In this document: one piece after another, positions 55,214 through 63,011 of the stretch | Layout of the letters: each line of letters opens with the position of its first letter | Position numbering within the stretch: the first letter of the stretch is position 1 | Source of the DNA: Thermoflexaceae bacterium | GTDB taxonomy: Bacteria > Chloroflexota > Dehalococcoidia > Tepidiformales > Tepidiformaceae | Direction of reading: 5' to 3' | Assembly: GCA_015075555.1 (NCBI GenBank) | Contig: JABTUD010000002.1 | Span: 186,001-250,000 of the forward strand | DNA length: 64,000 nt | Notes under the pieces: generated by a model | The model's input: the letters and a program-made list of their open reading frames with translations, nothing else | Told to the model about the DNA's origin: nothing | Databases searched by the model: none | Translations under genes and position numbers: made by a program

Positions 55214-55564
55214 TTGGCAACGAAGAATCCCCAGGAGCCTTTTGGGCGCGTGACCGTCGCCGAAGCGAAGGAGATGCTGAACGCGGGCAAGGCTGTGATG
55301 GTTGACGTGCGGGAGCCGCACGAATACGTGGAGGTTCACGCGACCGGTGTCCGGCTGGTGCCGGTGAACACGGTAATCAACGAAGTGGCGCAAATCAGGG
55401 AGTTCGCGGGGGGCAAGGAGGTGCTCTTCATCTGCCGCTCGGGCCAGCGAAGTGCGCTTGCAGCCGAGTACGCCACTGCCGCCGGGCTCACCGAACTTCC
55501 CTTCTACAACGTGGAGGGAGGAACGCTGGCGTGGGTGGAGGCTGGATTCCCCACCGGCGACTGA
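55214..55564 (+). CDS. single-domain rhodanese-like sulfurtransferase
   Basis: A 116-residue rhodanese fold with the persulfide Cys at about 74 in FICRSGQRS (CRxGxR loop) and VMVDVREPHEY (CH2A-like). It can carry sulfane sulfur or act as a thiosulfate or arsenate reductase-like protein; partners unknown. The TTG start at 55214 has GGAGAG upstream. It is followed by a TRIC-like channel gene. Confidence 0.88.
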   Translation: MATKNPQEPFGRVTVAEAKEMLNAGKAVMVDVREPHEYVEVHATGVRLVPVNTVINEVAQIREFAGGKEVLFICRSGQRSALAAEYATAAGLTELPFYNVEGGTLAWVEAGFPTGD

Positions 55565-55620
55565 CGGGCTCGGCGCCAGGGGCAGTGCCCGCACGCCCTG
55601 AGCGGTGCTAACCTGCGCGC

Positions 55621-56265
55621 GTGGATGTCGATGCCGCCGACCTGGTAGCAATCCTGGACCGCGCCGGCATCGTTGCCTTTGCCATCTCCGGGGTTGAGGT
55701 CGGGGCGAGACGGCGTCTCGACGTGTTCGGGCTGCTCGTGATGGGGGTCGTAACAGCTACGGGTGGCGGCCTGATGCGCGACCTTGTGCTCGTGCGTCTC
55801 CCCTTCGTGATCGACCATGCGGACTACCTGCTCTGGGCGGGAGGGTCGGCAGCGCTGGCAATTGCCGTGGTTGCGCTGAACCGGCGGATCTCGCGGACCG
55901 TCCTCGCCGTGGCCGACGCGGCCGGGCTGGGCGCCTTCGCCGTCGCTGGCGCGCTCGCCGGCATCGAGGCGAGGCTGGATGTGCCGGCGATTGTGCTGCT
56001 GGCCATCCTCACCGGGACGGGGGGCGGGGTTCTGCGCGACCTGATGGCGGACCGCGTACCGCTCGTGCTCCGCTCAGAGATCAATGCCACCGCGGCGGCC
56101 ATCGGCGGGCTCACGGTCTGGGCGATTGAGCCGGTGTCAGTGGGGCTCGCAGCCCTGGCAGGGGCAACGGTGGCGGCAATGGTGCGCGTGGGTGGGATCG
56201 CCTTCGACATCAATCTGCCAGTCCCGGGGTTGCGCCGGGGGGCGAAACAGCGGCGCCTGCTCTGA
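55621..56265 (+). CDS. TRIC-type/UPF0126 membrane protein
   Basis: A 214-residue membrane protein built as two repeats, each containing a GGG loop: TATGGGLMRDLVL and TGTGGGVLRDLMA, with six to seven helices. Bacterial TRIC proteins (formerly UPF0126/YicG) are trimeric, one pore per subunit, and conduct K+ or similar ions. Starts at GTG 55621. The tRNA-Pro gene follows. Confidence 0.82.
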   Translation: MDVDAADLVAILDRAGIVAFAISGVEVGARRRLDVFGLLVMGVVTATGGGLMRDLVLVRLPFVIDHADYLLWAGGSAALAIAVVALNRRISRTVLAVADAAGLGAFAVAGALAGIEARLDVPAIVLLAILTGTGGGVLRDLMADRVPLVLRSEINATAAAIGGLTVWAIEPVSVGLAALAGATVAAMVRVGGIAFDINLPVPGLRRGAKQRRLL

Positions 56266-56321
56266 CCAGCGGCACCCGGACGCTGCGCGTGCGGGGCGGG
56301 GCATGTAACCTGTGGGAAGTC

Positions 56322-56398
56322 CGGGGTGTAGCTCAGCCTGGCAGAGCGCCTGGTTTGGGGCCAGGAGGTCCCGCGTTCAAATCGCGGCACCCCGACCA
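56322..56398 (+). tRNA. tRNA-Pro(UGG)
   Basis: A full cloverleaf with encoded CCA (56396-56398). The acceptor is CGGGGTG/CACCCCG with discriminator A (the C1-G72 pair is a proline identity element), the anticodon arm is CCTGG-TTTGGGG-CCAGG with anticodon TGG at 56356-56358, and the T-arm is GCGTTCAAATC-type. It sits 56 nt after the TRIC-like gene, possibly with its own weak promoter. Confidence 0.96.
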
Positions 56399-56469
56399 TT
56401 TCCTCCCAGTTCACGAGCGCGTGGCGGCACGAGCGCGCAACAGCCTCACATTTCGCTTTCAAACAGGGA

Positions 56470-56498
56470 TTGTCATCCTTCCGAGCGCCCGCTAGGAT
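56470..56498 (+). promoter_or_regulatory. promoter of the secreted-protein gene
   Basis: TTGTCA (56470-56475), 17-nt spacer, TAGGAT (56493-56498), one of the best promoter matches in the window. A leader of about 85 nt follows; AAGGGG lies 10 nt before the GTG start. Confidence 0.5.
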
Positions 56499-56588
56499 GC
56501 TGCACGTCGCGGGAATTCCTGCGTCGCCCTTCCGTTAGTCCGCGGCCAGGGGCCACGCCTCCTTCCCGCGGGGCCAAGGGGATTACCG

Positions 56589-57074
56589 GTGTCGCTGCGC
56601 CGAATGCTCACGGGTTTCGCCCTTTTCGCCCTGCTGCTGGCCGCCCTGTCGCAGGTGACCAGCGGGCGCTCCGAAGCCGCGAGCGGTCTTCAGCGAAGGG
56701 CAGTGGTGCCCATGATCGCTGCCGATAGCGCCACCGGCAGCGAGCCAACGGCGACGCCCGGGACAATGCAGGGAAGGTGGACGGGGACGTTCGAGAACAC
56801 CACGCCGCTCGCGGGTAATGGAACGTTCACACTGGACCTTCAGCAGTCGGGGCAGCAGTTCTGGGGGACGATGAGCGTCACCAATTCGCCGTGCCTGTCC
56901 AGCGCCACCATCTCGGGCACGCTGGTGGGCAACAGCATCGACTTCGGGGTCGTTTCTGGGAACGTAACCGTGAATTACACGGGGACGGTGTCGGGGTCCA
57001 GCGCCGCGGGTTCGTACGTGGCCTCGGAAGCCTGCATGTTCGCCACGGGCACCTGGAGCGCCGAGAAGGATTAG
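56589..57074 (+). CDS. predicted secreted protein of unknown function
   Basis: A 161-residue exported protein: signal peptide (MSLRRMLTGFALFALLLAAL, cleavage likely after the AAS at about 32), Thr/Pro linker (ATGSEPTATPGTM), and a single small beta-rich domain of about 100 residues (QGRWTGTFENTT, GTFTLDLQQSGQQFWGTMSV) with two cysteines (SPCLSS, EACMFA) that may pair. The pattern is lipocalin-like. Not assigned to a family. Confidence 0.6.
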   Translation: MSLRRMLTGFALFALLLAALSQVTSGRSEAASGLQRRAVVPMIAADSATGSEPTATPGTMQGRWTGTFENTTPLAGNGTFTLDLQQSGQQFWGTMSVTNSPCLSSATISGTLVGNSIDFGVVSGNVTVNYTGTVSGSSAAGSYVASEACMFATGTWSAEKD

Positions 57075-57096
57075 CCGCCAGTCCCGGGCGCCTCGC

Positions 57097-58152
57097 CTAC
57101 TCCCAGGCGACGCCAAAGATCCGATGGAGGCCCTGTAGCCCTTTCAGCTCGACGCGGCGTTCTTCGCCGAAATGGAAGTCGCCCGCACTCTCGGTCAGAG
57201 CCTTCACGAGGGAGGACACCAGGATCTCGCCTCCTCGCGCCAGGTCGGCGATGCGCGCGGCGAGGATGACGTTCTTACCGAAGAAGTCATCGGCCTCTCT
57301 GATTGCCTCCCCCGTGTGGAGCCCGATGCAGATTCGGATGGCGACCTCCGGGTGGCAGGCATTGCGCCGCGCGAAGGCGCGCTGCATCTCAATTGCGCAG
57401 AGGAGCGCCCGCCTTGCGCTCCCGAAGGCAAGCATGAAGCCATCGCCCTGTGCCTTGACCTCATAGCCGCCGTGCTCGCGGTTCAGCTCGCGAATGATCT
57501 CGTTGTGTTCTCGGAGCACCTCCACCCAGACCCTGTCGCCCAGCCTTTCGGTGGCCACGGTGGAATCCTCGATATCGGTAAAGAGGATGGTGACGGTGCC
57601 ATCGGGCGAAGTGTGCTGCATCAGGTCAGGGCGCTCGCGGCGGACCGCATCGGCCATCGCCTCGAGCAGCGTAGGGAAGGACTCGCCCTCGGCCTGGCCA
57701 GTCGCCGGGCAGGAGAGGTGGGCCTGCATGATGCGCCATTCGCCATCTTCTTCAGCGACCACGGCGGTGAGGCGCACGGGCACATCGAGTTCTTCACCCC
57801 CAACGCGGGCGAACATCGAGCCTTCCGCCATCACCCATCCCACCGAGGGCGTGGCCGAGGCTCGCACCCATTCAAACCGGAAGAGCAGGACTTCCGACTG
57901 CTCGATGTTCCTTTCGAACTGGTAGCGAAGCTGCTCCCGGCCCACGCGCAGCTCGTCGGCGCCGGTGCCGATCCACGTCACCTCGGCGATGTTGGCGAAG
58001 AGCGATAGCAGCGCCTCGATGTCGCGGCGCGCGTAGGCCTCGGCAAGCTTGTAGGGGACGGCCATAGCGGCCGCCTCGGCGACGGCGCTGCCAGCCGGGT
58101 CGCGAGATACGGGGTCTTCGGTGCCGGGCATGGGTGTGGCATGAATCATCAC
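57097..58152 (-). CDS. class III adenylate/guanylate cyclase with N-terminal SnoaL/NTF2-like domain
   Basis: A 351-residue soluble signalling enzyme. Residues 30-150 look like an NTF2/SnoaL-like fold (AEAYARRDIEALLSLFA, GREQLRYQFE, ITQAHLS-type MQAHLS), and 182-350 are a class III cyclase homology domain with metal Asp193 (LFTDIEDST) and Asp237 (KAQGDGFM). The Lys at 233 is at the position that favours ATP, so cAMP is the expected product. The N-terminal domain could bind a small ligand. It converges with the secreted-protein gene. Confidence 0.83.
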   Translation of the reverse strand: MMIHATPMPGTEDPVSRDPAGSAVAEAAAMAVPYKLAEAYARRDIEALLSLFANIAEVTWIGTGADELRVGREQLRYQFERNIEQSEVLLFRFEWVRASATPSVGWVMAEGSMFARVGGEELDVPVRLTAVVAEEDGEWRIMQAHLSCPATGQAEGESFPTLLEAMADAVRRERPDLMQHTSPDGTVTILFTDIEDSTVATERLGDRVWVEVLREHNEIIRELNREHGGYEVKAQGDGFMLAFGSARRALLCAIEMQRAFARRNACHPEVAIRICIGLHTGEAIREADDFFGKNVILAARIADLARGGEILVSSLVKALTESAGDFHFGEERRVELKGLQGLHRIFGVAWE

Positions 58153-58218
58153 ACGCCGGGGCCATCCTGCATACGCCCGGGGCGTCGCGCCGGCTGCGGG
58201 GACGTCCGCTGCGGGGCG

Positions 58219-58674
58219 CTACCGCTCCAGGTAGATGGTCCTCACCGAACGGAAGATGCGCTGCCGCAGCACGGGGTTGTTGCTCACGTCAACCGTTGCC
58301 CGCTCGATGAGATTGACCTCGCGACCAAAGAGGCTGCAGATCTCGCCCTGGAGGCGGGCGAAGTCATCGAGTACCCACTGTCCTGCTCGCCAGAAGCCAA
58401 CCATCGCCTCGACCGGGGCCGAAGGGTCTCCACCGAGCTGGACGGCTGTGCCGAAGATGGCGAGGTCCCTGATCTTCCAGCGGCGGCAGAAGGCGGTGAG
58501 GTCGGCGGCTGGCGGGAGGACAACAGAGAGCCACCCCGGGAGCGGCTCCGGGTATGGGCCGAAGGGCCCCGGACCGTCGTTTGGCGTTTGCCTGTGGCCT
58601 GTCATTTCAGTGCGAAGCATTCTCGGCCCGCCGGGGGGCGCGGTCGCGATGGTGCCTGTTTTCCGTACAACCAT
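58219..58674 (-). CDS. degenerate MntA-like nucleotidyltransferase
   Basis: A 151-residue protein with a minimal nucleotidyltransferase fold: helix LTAFCRRWKIRDLAIFGTAVQ, then the position of GS-x-x-R-G...SDIDLLV reads G75-T-A-V-Q and A-P-V-E-A-M-V, so the two catalytic Asp are Pro87 and Glu89. The C-terminal half (LFGREVNLIER then VLRQRIFRSVRTIYLER) is intact. It is probably a non-catalytic member. The ATG at 58674 lies 1 nt after the PilZ-like gene, with no HEPN partner nearby. Confidence 0.65.
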   Translation of the reverse strand: MVVRKTGTIATAPPGGPRMLRTEMTGHRQTPNDGPGPFGPYPEPLPGWLSVVLPPAADLTAFCRRWKIRDLAIFGTAVQLGGDPSAPVEAMVGFWRAGQWVLDDFARLQGEICSLFGREVNLIERATVDVSNNPVLRQRIFRSVRTIYLER

Positions 58675-58675
58675 G

Positions 58676-59320
58676 TCAGGTGACGTGCCGCCCGGTGTCA
58701 ATCAGGTCCCTGCCCCATTCAGCCACAATCCGCAGCTCATCAACCAGGCGGGCCACGTACTTCGCACGCGAAGTGTCGAGCTCGTGAAAGGCCGCGTGGA
58801 GCTCAACGCCATCGTCGCGGTAGCTGGCTGTCACCAGCCGGCAGGGCAGGGTCACGCCGCCGCCATCGCGGTCACCGGGCATCAGCACCAGGATCTCCCG
58901 GTTCTCTGGTTCTGCCGGGACGGAGATGTGCAGGCCACACTGGGAGACTGCGGTGGCAATGCCCCGCTCAAGGTAGTTTCCGCCGGGAGAAGTCACCGTG
59001 ACGCGGATGCCTGTGCGGTAGCGGTTGCCCGCGTTGTTGTCGTGGCGGTACCAGGCAACCGTCTTGCGGAAATAGGCAACGCCGTCTGCCTGGCTCACGA
59101 AGCTGGCGTCGACCGCCCAGGGGATTGCATCGCTGTAGTCGACGAGCGTGACCTTCTCGCCGAAGGTGTAGCCCGGACTCCCGGCCAGACGGATGCCGAT
59201 GGATGAATCGGCGGCCGCACACGAGACGATTCCCTGCGTCTCGGTGGGAGTGCCCCTTCGTCGCCGGAGCACTCCCACCGGGCTCCCCGCCCTGAGTTCC
59301 CGGTGCCCGCCCGTGTCCAT
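58676..59320 (-). CDS. PilZ-like (YcgR-type) c-di-GMP-binding protein candidate
   Basis: A 214-residue protein with an N-terminal beta domain (about 8-92) and a C-terminal domain beginning RTGIR (R102-x-x-x-R106), followed by AVSQCGL at 124-130 where PilZ proteins have D/N-x-S-x-x-G. The two-domain order matches YcgR-like PilZ proteins that bind c-di-GMP and brake flagella, but the Asp of the second motif is Ala, so affinity may be weak or absent. A TATAAC -10 precedes it near 59330. It is upstream of the degenerate nucleotidyltransferase gene. Confidence 0.5.
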   Translation of the reverse strand: MDTGGHRELRAGSPVGVLRRRRGTPTETQGIVSCAAADSSIGIRLAGSPGYTFGEKVTLVDYSDAIPWAVDASFVSQADGVAYFRKTVAWYRHDNNAGNRYRTGIRVTVTSPGGNYLERGIATAVSQCGLHISVPAEPENREILVLMPGDRDGGGVTLPCRLVTASYRDDGVELHAAFHELDTSRAKYVARLVDELRIVAEWGRDLIDTGRHVT

Positions 59321-59585
59321 GTCTCAGTTATAGCAGACGGAATGAGGGTCGAGACCGATCAACCAGGTGGCAATCTGGTGTAGCTCCCGGAGGGGTCGCA
59401 GGACCTTCTCGCGGCGAGGGTGGCTTGCTGCCGCTGCGAAAGGGACGGGCGCCCCGGGAATCGTGGGGCCGCGCTGCGCGAGCGAAGTTCGCGCAGACGG
59501 GTAGAATGGCGGAGCGTTTTGCGCGGCATGGGGCCCTGCCCTACCATCAACGCAGGCCCATGACCTCTTCCCCCGGGCATGCTCA

Positions 59586-60029
59586 ATGACTGATGATTTC
59601 GGCGTGGACCTCGATGAGGTCTACGCACTGCTCGACCGGGCGGACGTGCTCGTCGTCCGCTTTCACATGATCCCCAAACGGCTCCTGGCCGACTTCCGGA
59701 CACGCCCGGGCGTGGCGCCACTGGTCCAGGTGGTGCCGCCGGCCGAGTCCATCGAGGACCGGTTCAAGTCGATCAGGCGGCTGCGGCCAGAGTTCCCCGC
59801 GCCCGAGAAGGTGATGTCGTTCAACTGGCCGCGCTCAATGGAGGTGCTGCTCACCAGCGGCGTCTGGCAGCGGCTCGTGGACCGTGTCAGCGCCCTGGGC
59901 GGAGATGAAGCGCGGGACGAGTGCGGGCGCGCCATGGAAGCGCTCCTCGCCGAAGAGCGCCTGGAGGTGATGGGCGCCATCCGCGGCGCTAACCACTACC
60001 GCACGCTCTGGGAGCGCCAGCGCGCATGA
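59586..60029 (+). CDS. conserved-looking protein of unknown function
   Basis: A 147-residue soluble protein, mostly helical, with VDLDEVYALLDRADVLVVRF at the N-terminus, PPAESIEDRFKSIRRLRPEF in the middle, and EVMGAIRGANHYRTLWERQR at the end. No known motif. It overlaps the threonine aldolase start by ATGA, so the two are translated together. The linkage is the only clue to function. Confidence 0.55.
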   Translation: MTDDFGVDLDEVYALLDRADVLVVRFHMIPKRLLADFRTRPGVAPLVQVVPPAESIEDRFKSIRRLRPEFPAPEKVMSFNWPRSMEVLLTSGVWQRLVDRVSALGGDEARDECGRAMEALLAEERLEVMGAIRGANHYRTLWERQRA

Positions 60030-61063
60030 CCCGGGTCATCGACCTCCGCAGCGATACCGTGAGCAAGCCGACGGAGGCCATGCGCCGCGCGATCGCCGCC
60101 GCCGAGGTCGGAGACGATGTCTTCGGCGACGACCCAACTGTCAACCGCCTGGAGGAGATGGCCGCCGGCCTTTCCGGCAAGGAGGCCGCCCTCTTCGTCG
60201 CCAGCGGCACAATGGCGAACCTGGTGGCGGTGATGACCCACGTCCGGCCGGGGGAGGAGATCCTCCTCGGTGACCAGAGCCACATCTTCAATTACGAGGT
60301 GGCGGGAGCGGCCCGCATTGCCCTCGCCCAGCCCCACGCCCTGCGCAACCTGCCCGGCGGCGGCCTCGACGTGGCAGAGGTAGAAGCGGCGATCCGCCCG
60401 CCCAACCTGCATACGCCCCGGACCACGCTCCTCTGCGTTGAGAACACGCACAACCGCTGTGGTGGCGCTGCCATCCCCGTTTCGCACATGGATGAGCTGA
60501 CCGCACTGGCGCACAGGAACGGCCTCCGCGTCCACCTGGATGGAGCGAGGGTGTTCAACGCCGGGGTGGCGCTCGGGGTTCCCGTGGCACGCATCGCCCG
60601 GGATTGCGACACGGTTTCGTTCTGCTTTTCCAAGGGGCTGGGCTGCCCGGTAGGGTCGATCCTGTGCGGGCCGGCCGGCTTCATTGCCGAGGCGCGCCGC
60701 CACCGGAAGCTCCTCGGCGGCGGGATGCGGCAGGCGGGCTTCCTGGCGGCTGCAGCCATCCACGCTCTCGAACACAACATCGAGCGGCTTGCTGGCGACC
60801 ACGCCAATGCCCGCCGTCTCGCCGAGGGGCTGCGCGCGCTGGGCCCTTTCGCGCCAAACACGCCCGAGACCAACATCGTCGTGGCCGACGTTCTCGAAGG
60901 CTCTCTCGAAGGCTGGCTGAAGTCCTTCCGCGAGGCCGGGGTGCTGGCCGTGGCCTTCGGTCCACAGCGCCTGCGCATGGTCACGCACATCAACATCACG
61001 GCCGGCGACGTAGAGGAGGCGCTGCGGCGTATCGAGCGCGTGGCCGCAGCGATCCCGGCTTGA
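60026..61063 (+). CDS. ltaE: low-specificity L-threonine aldolase
   Basis: PLP-dependent fold type I enzyme cleaving L-threonine or L-allo-threonine to glycine and acetaldehyde. The 345 residues show the start RVIDLRSDTVSKPTEAMR (family mark), DDVFGDDPTVN, LLGDQSHIFNYE, HLDGARVFNA and the PLP Lys203 in SFCFSKGLGCPVGS. It is the normal length. Confidence 0.93.
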   Translation: MTRVIDLRSDTVSKPTEAMRRAIAAAEVGDDVFGDDPTVNRLEEMAAGLSGKEAALFVASGTMANLVAVMTHVRPGEEILLGDQSHIFNYEVAGAARIALAQPHALRNLPGGGLDVAEVEAAIRPPNLHTPRTTLLCVENTHNRCGGAAIPVSHMDELTALAHRNGLRVHLDGARVFNAGVALGVPVARIARDCDTVSFCFSKGLGCPVGSILCGPAGFIAEARRHRKLLGGGMRQAGFLAAAAIHALEHNIERLAGDHANARRLAEGLRALGPFAPNTPETNIVVADVLEGSLEGWLKSFREAGVLAVAFGPQRLRMVTHINITAGDVEEALRRIERVAAAIPA

Positions 61064-61818
61064 CGGTCGCGGGACGTCTCCTCGCGCTATGCGCCCCTCT
61101 CGGCCTGCTGGCCGCGCTTGCCGCCGCCTGTGCGCAGGATATCGATGCGCCGCCAGAGCGCGTCTTTGGGGCCGCACCATGGAATGCAGACGAGAAGATG
61201 ACCTACGACCTGGTCGAGCGCGGGGGCCAGGTCTACGGCCGATGTGAAGTGGCGACTGACATCGCCCACGAGCCGGGCACGACGAAGCTCAGCTTCCTCT
61301 GTGGCGACGACCAGGGAAACCGCGACGACCGAATCGCGCACGTGGATTCTTCCACCCTGGAGCCGCACTCGGCCTCACGCACCATCGTGAAGGCTGATGG
61401 CAAGTCAACCGTGTTCCAGAGCGACTACGCTCCCCCGGTCGTGCGGCTGACCGCCACCGAAGGCGAGAAGAAGCGAACAACCGAGCGCGACCTCCCCGTT
61501 GCCACGAAGGAGAACCCCGAACCCGGCTGGTACGACGATGAATCGCTGCTATGGCTGGTGCGAGGTGTGCCCCTTCAGAATGGCTTTCAGGGCGCGTTCC
61601 GGGACGTCAATGCCAGCACAGGGCAGGTGTTCACGGTGGAGGTCACGGTGGAAGAGCAGGAGACGCTACAGGTCCCCGCCGGCGAGTTCACGGCGTGGAA
61701 GGTGCGAGTTCGCACGTCAAGCGTCACCCACCATTTCTGGGTCGATGCGGCCCCGCCACACCGCATTGTCCGGGCGCGCGTGGAGCACCTTTCGTACGAA
61801 TTGACGGGATTCGAATAG
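61060..61818 (+). CDS. predicted lipoprotein, DUF3108-like
   Basis: A 252-residue exported protein starting at TTG 61060, which overlaps the aldolase stop (TTGA). GRLLALCAPLGLLAALAAAC is a signal peptide with lipobox AAAC. The mature domain has MTYDLVERGGQVYGRCEV, FQGAFRDVNASTGQVFTVE (split) and EFTAWKVRVRT, a pattern reminiscent of DUF3108 (outer-surface beta-sheet proteins). The similarity is modest and no function is known. Confidence 0.6.
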   Translation: MTVAGRLLALCAPLGLLAALAAACAQDIDAPPERVFGAAPWNADEKMTYDLVERGGQVYGRCEVATDIAHEPGTTKLSFLCGDDQGNRDDRIAHVDSSTLEPHSASRTIVKADGKSTVFQSDYAPPVVRLTATEGEKKRTTERDLPVATKENPEPGWYDDESLLWLVRGVPLQNGFQGAFRDVNASTGQVFTVEVTVEEQETLQVPAGEFTAWKVRVRTSSVTHHFWVDAAPPHRIVRARVEHLSYELTGFE

Positions 61819-62281
61819 CTCCCTGCCATCACATGGCGTAATCGCGTCTGACCCGGGGCGAAGGCGCCGGTTGGGCGCGAGGCTAAGTGAAGCGGCAATC
61901 GCGCCCGGCGCGCGACACTGCCGTTTCCTGTGCAATCACGACCGCTGCGGCTTCCGGGAACCGCTGTCCAAACGGCCCGCCACGTGCCACTTCGACACGG
62001 CAGTGCCGTTCGGGTCTCCGCCTCCGCGTGCGTCCGCCGCTGTGCAAATTCGCGCCGAATTGCGTTCGGAACGAGCTGCCGCTCCCTCCCCGCAGCGGCC
62101 CCGCTCCCGCCGGCGAGCCCGGGACGCACCGCCGCTCGCAGCCTTCGAGGGGCAAACGATAGACGCCACCAGAAGTTCACATGCTTATGTCGGAAGCGGC
62201 CCGGATTTCGCTTGACACGGCGGTGCCGCGTCCGGAAGATGCTCGAACGCGCCCTCGTAGAGCAAGAGAAACAGAGAGAGA
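61819..62281. other. 463-bp non-coding region upstream of the orphan response regulator
   Basis: Longest gap in the window. Open frames here are GC-driven shadows lacking starts or function. It contains a perfect palindrome ACGGCA-G-TGCCGT (61997-62009), a near copy of the surrounding 15-mer at 62214-62228 that overlaps a TTGACA -35, and a related half-copy at 61914-61924. No RNA family recognised. Confidence 0.5.
62212..62240 (+). promoter_or_regulatory. promoter candidate of the response regulator gene
   Basis: Consensus TTGACA (62212-62217) with a poor -10 (GAAGAT, 62235-62240) at 17 nt. A strong -35 with weak -10 suits activation by a protein bound at the neighbouring repeat. Confidence 0.35.
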
Positions 62282-62956
62282 ATGGCATCTGTCTTCGTAA
62301 TCAGCCGTGAACCCCGAATGCGCTCGGCAGTGACAGAGTACCTGCGAGAGAGGGGCTACGACACCGCAACCGCACCCAACTACGACGAGGCGATGGAAGC
62401 CCTCCCCGCTCTACGACCCGACGCGATCGTGGTCGATGTCCAGGGCGTTCCCAGGGGAGAGGATGGGGCCAATTTCAGCCAGTTCAACCTCTGGCTGCCG
62501 GGTCACCACAAGGACATCCGGCCGCCAGTTGTCTACCTCCTGCACAAGGGCGCGCGGCGCCCGCACTTCCGCATCGCGGGCGCGGTCATCAAGAAGCCGT
62601 TTCCCATCGAGGCCCTTGGCGAAATCCTGCGTGAGCAGCTCGGCCATCCCCGCCGCGACGGATCAGGCCCGGGCATGGACCTCGACCTTGCAAGCAACAC
62701 CCTGCGCAGCGGCGAGAAAGAGGTGCACCTCACCACGATCGAGGCAACCCTGCTCGCCTATTTCATGGAGCACCCGGGGGAGATCCACCATCCCCGGCGG
62801 CTGCTCGTAGATGTCTGGCAGTACCACGATTCGGCCGGCGCGAGCACACTGGTCCGCGCCCACGTCAGCAACCTGCGCCGCAAGCTCAACCTGGCGACGG
62901 GCACGGCAACCCAGATCCAGACCATCCGGGGCAAGGGCTACCGGTTCGTCGCGTAG
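62282..62956 (+). CDS. orphan OmpR/PhoB-family response regulator with atypical receiver
   Basis: A 224-residue regulator: receiver-like domain (about 1-115) and winged-helix DNA-binding domain (about 130-224) ending in the trans_reg_C signature RAHVSNLRRKL and IRGKGYRFVA. A likely phospho-acceptor Asp52 (IVVDVQG) and the Lys in VIKKPFP are present, but the acidic pair at the N-terminus is missing (VFVISREPRM instead of ILVVDDE), so phosphorylation may not occur or may need another signal. No histidine kinase is encoded nearby. GAGAGAGA precedes the ATG. Confidence 0.82.
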   Translation: MASVFVISREPRMRSAVTEYLRERGYDTATAPNYDEAMEALPALRPDAIVVDVQGVPRGEDGANFSQFNLWLPGHHKDIRPPVVYLLHKGARRPHFRIAGAVIKKPFPIEALGEILREQLGHPRRDGSGPGMDLDLASNTLRSGEKEVHLTTIEATLLAYFMEHPGEIHHPRRLLVDVWQYHDSAGASTLVRAHVSNLRRKLNLATGTATQIQTIRGKGYRFVA

Positions 62957-63011
62957 CACTTCGCCATTGACTGACCGGGGCCGGCAGCACGCCTGCCACG
63001 CGTGAGCGCCG

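Noticed and set aside
61871-62215. Small open frames in the 463-bp gap
   Set aside because: Several frames overlap on both strands without ribosome sites or recognisable sequence, so they look like GC artefacts.
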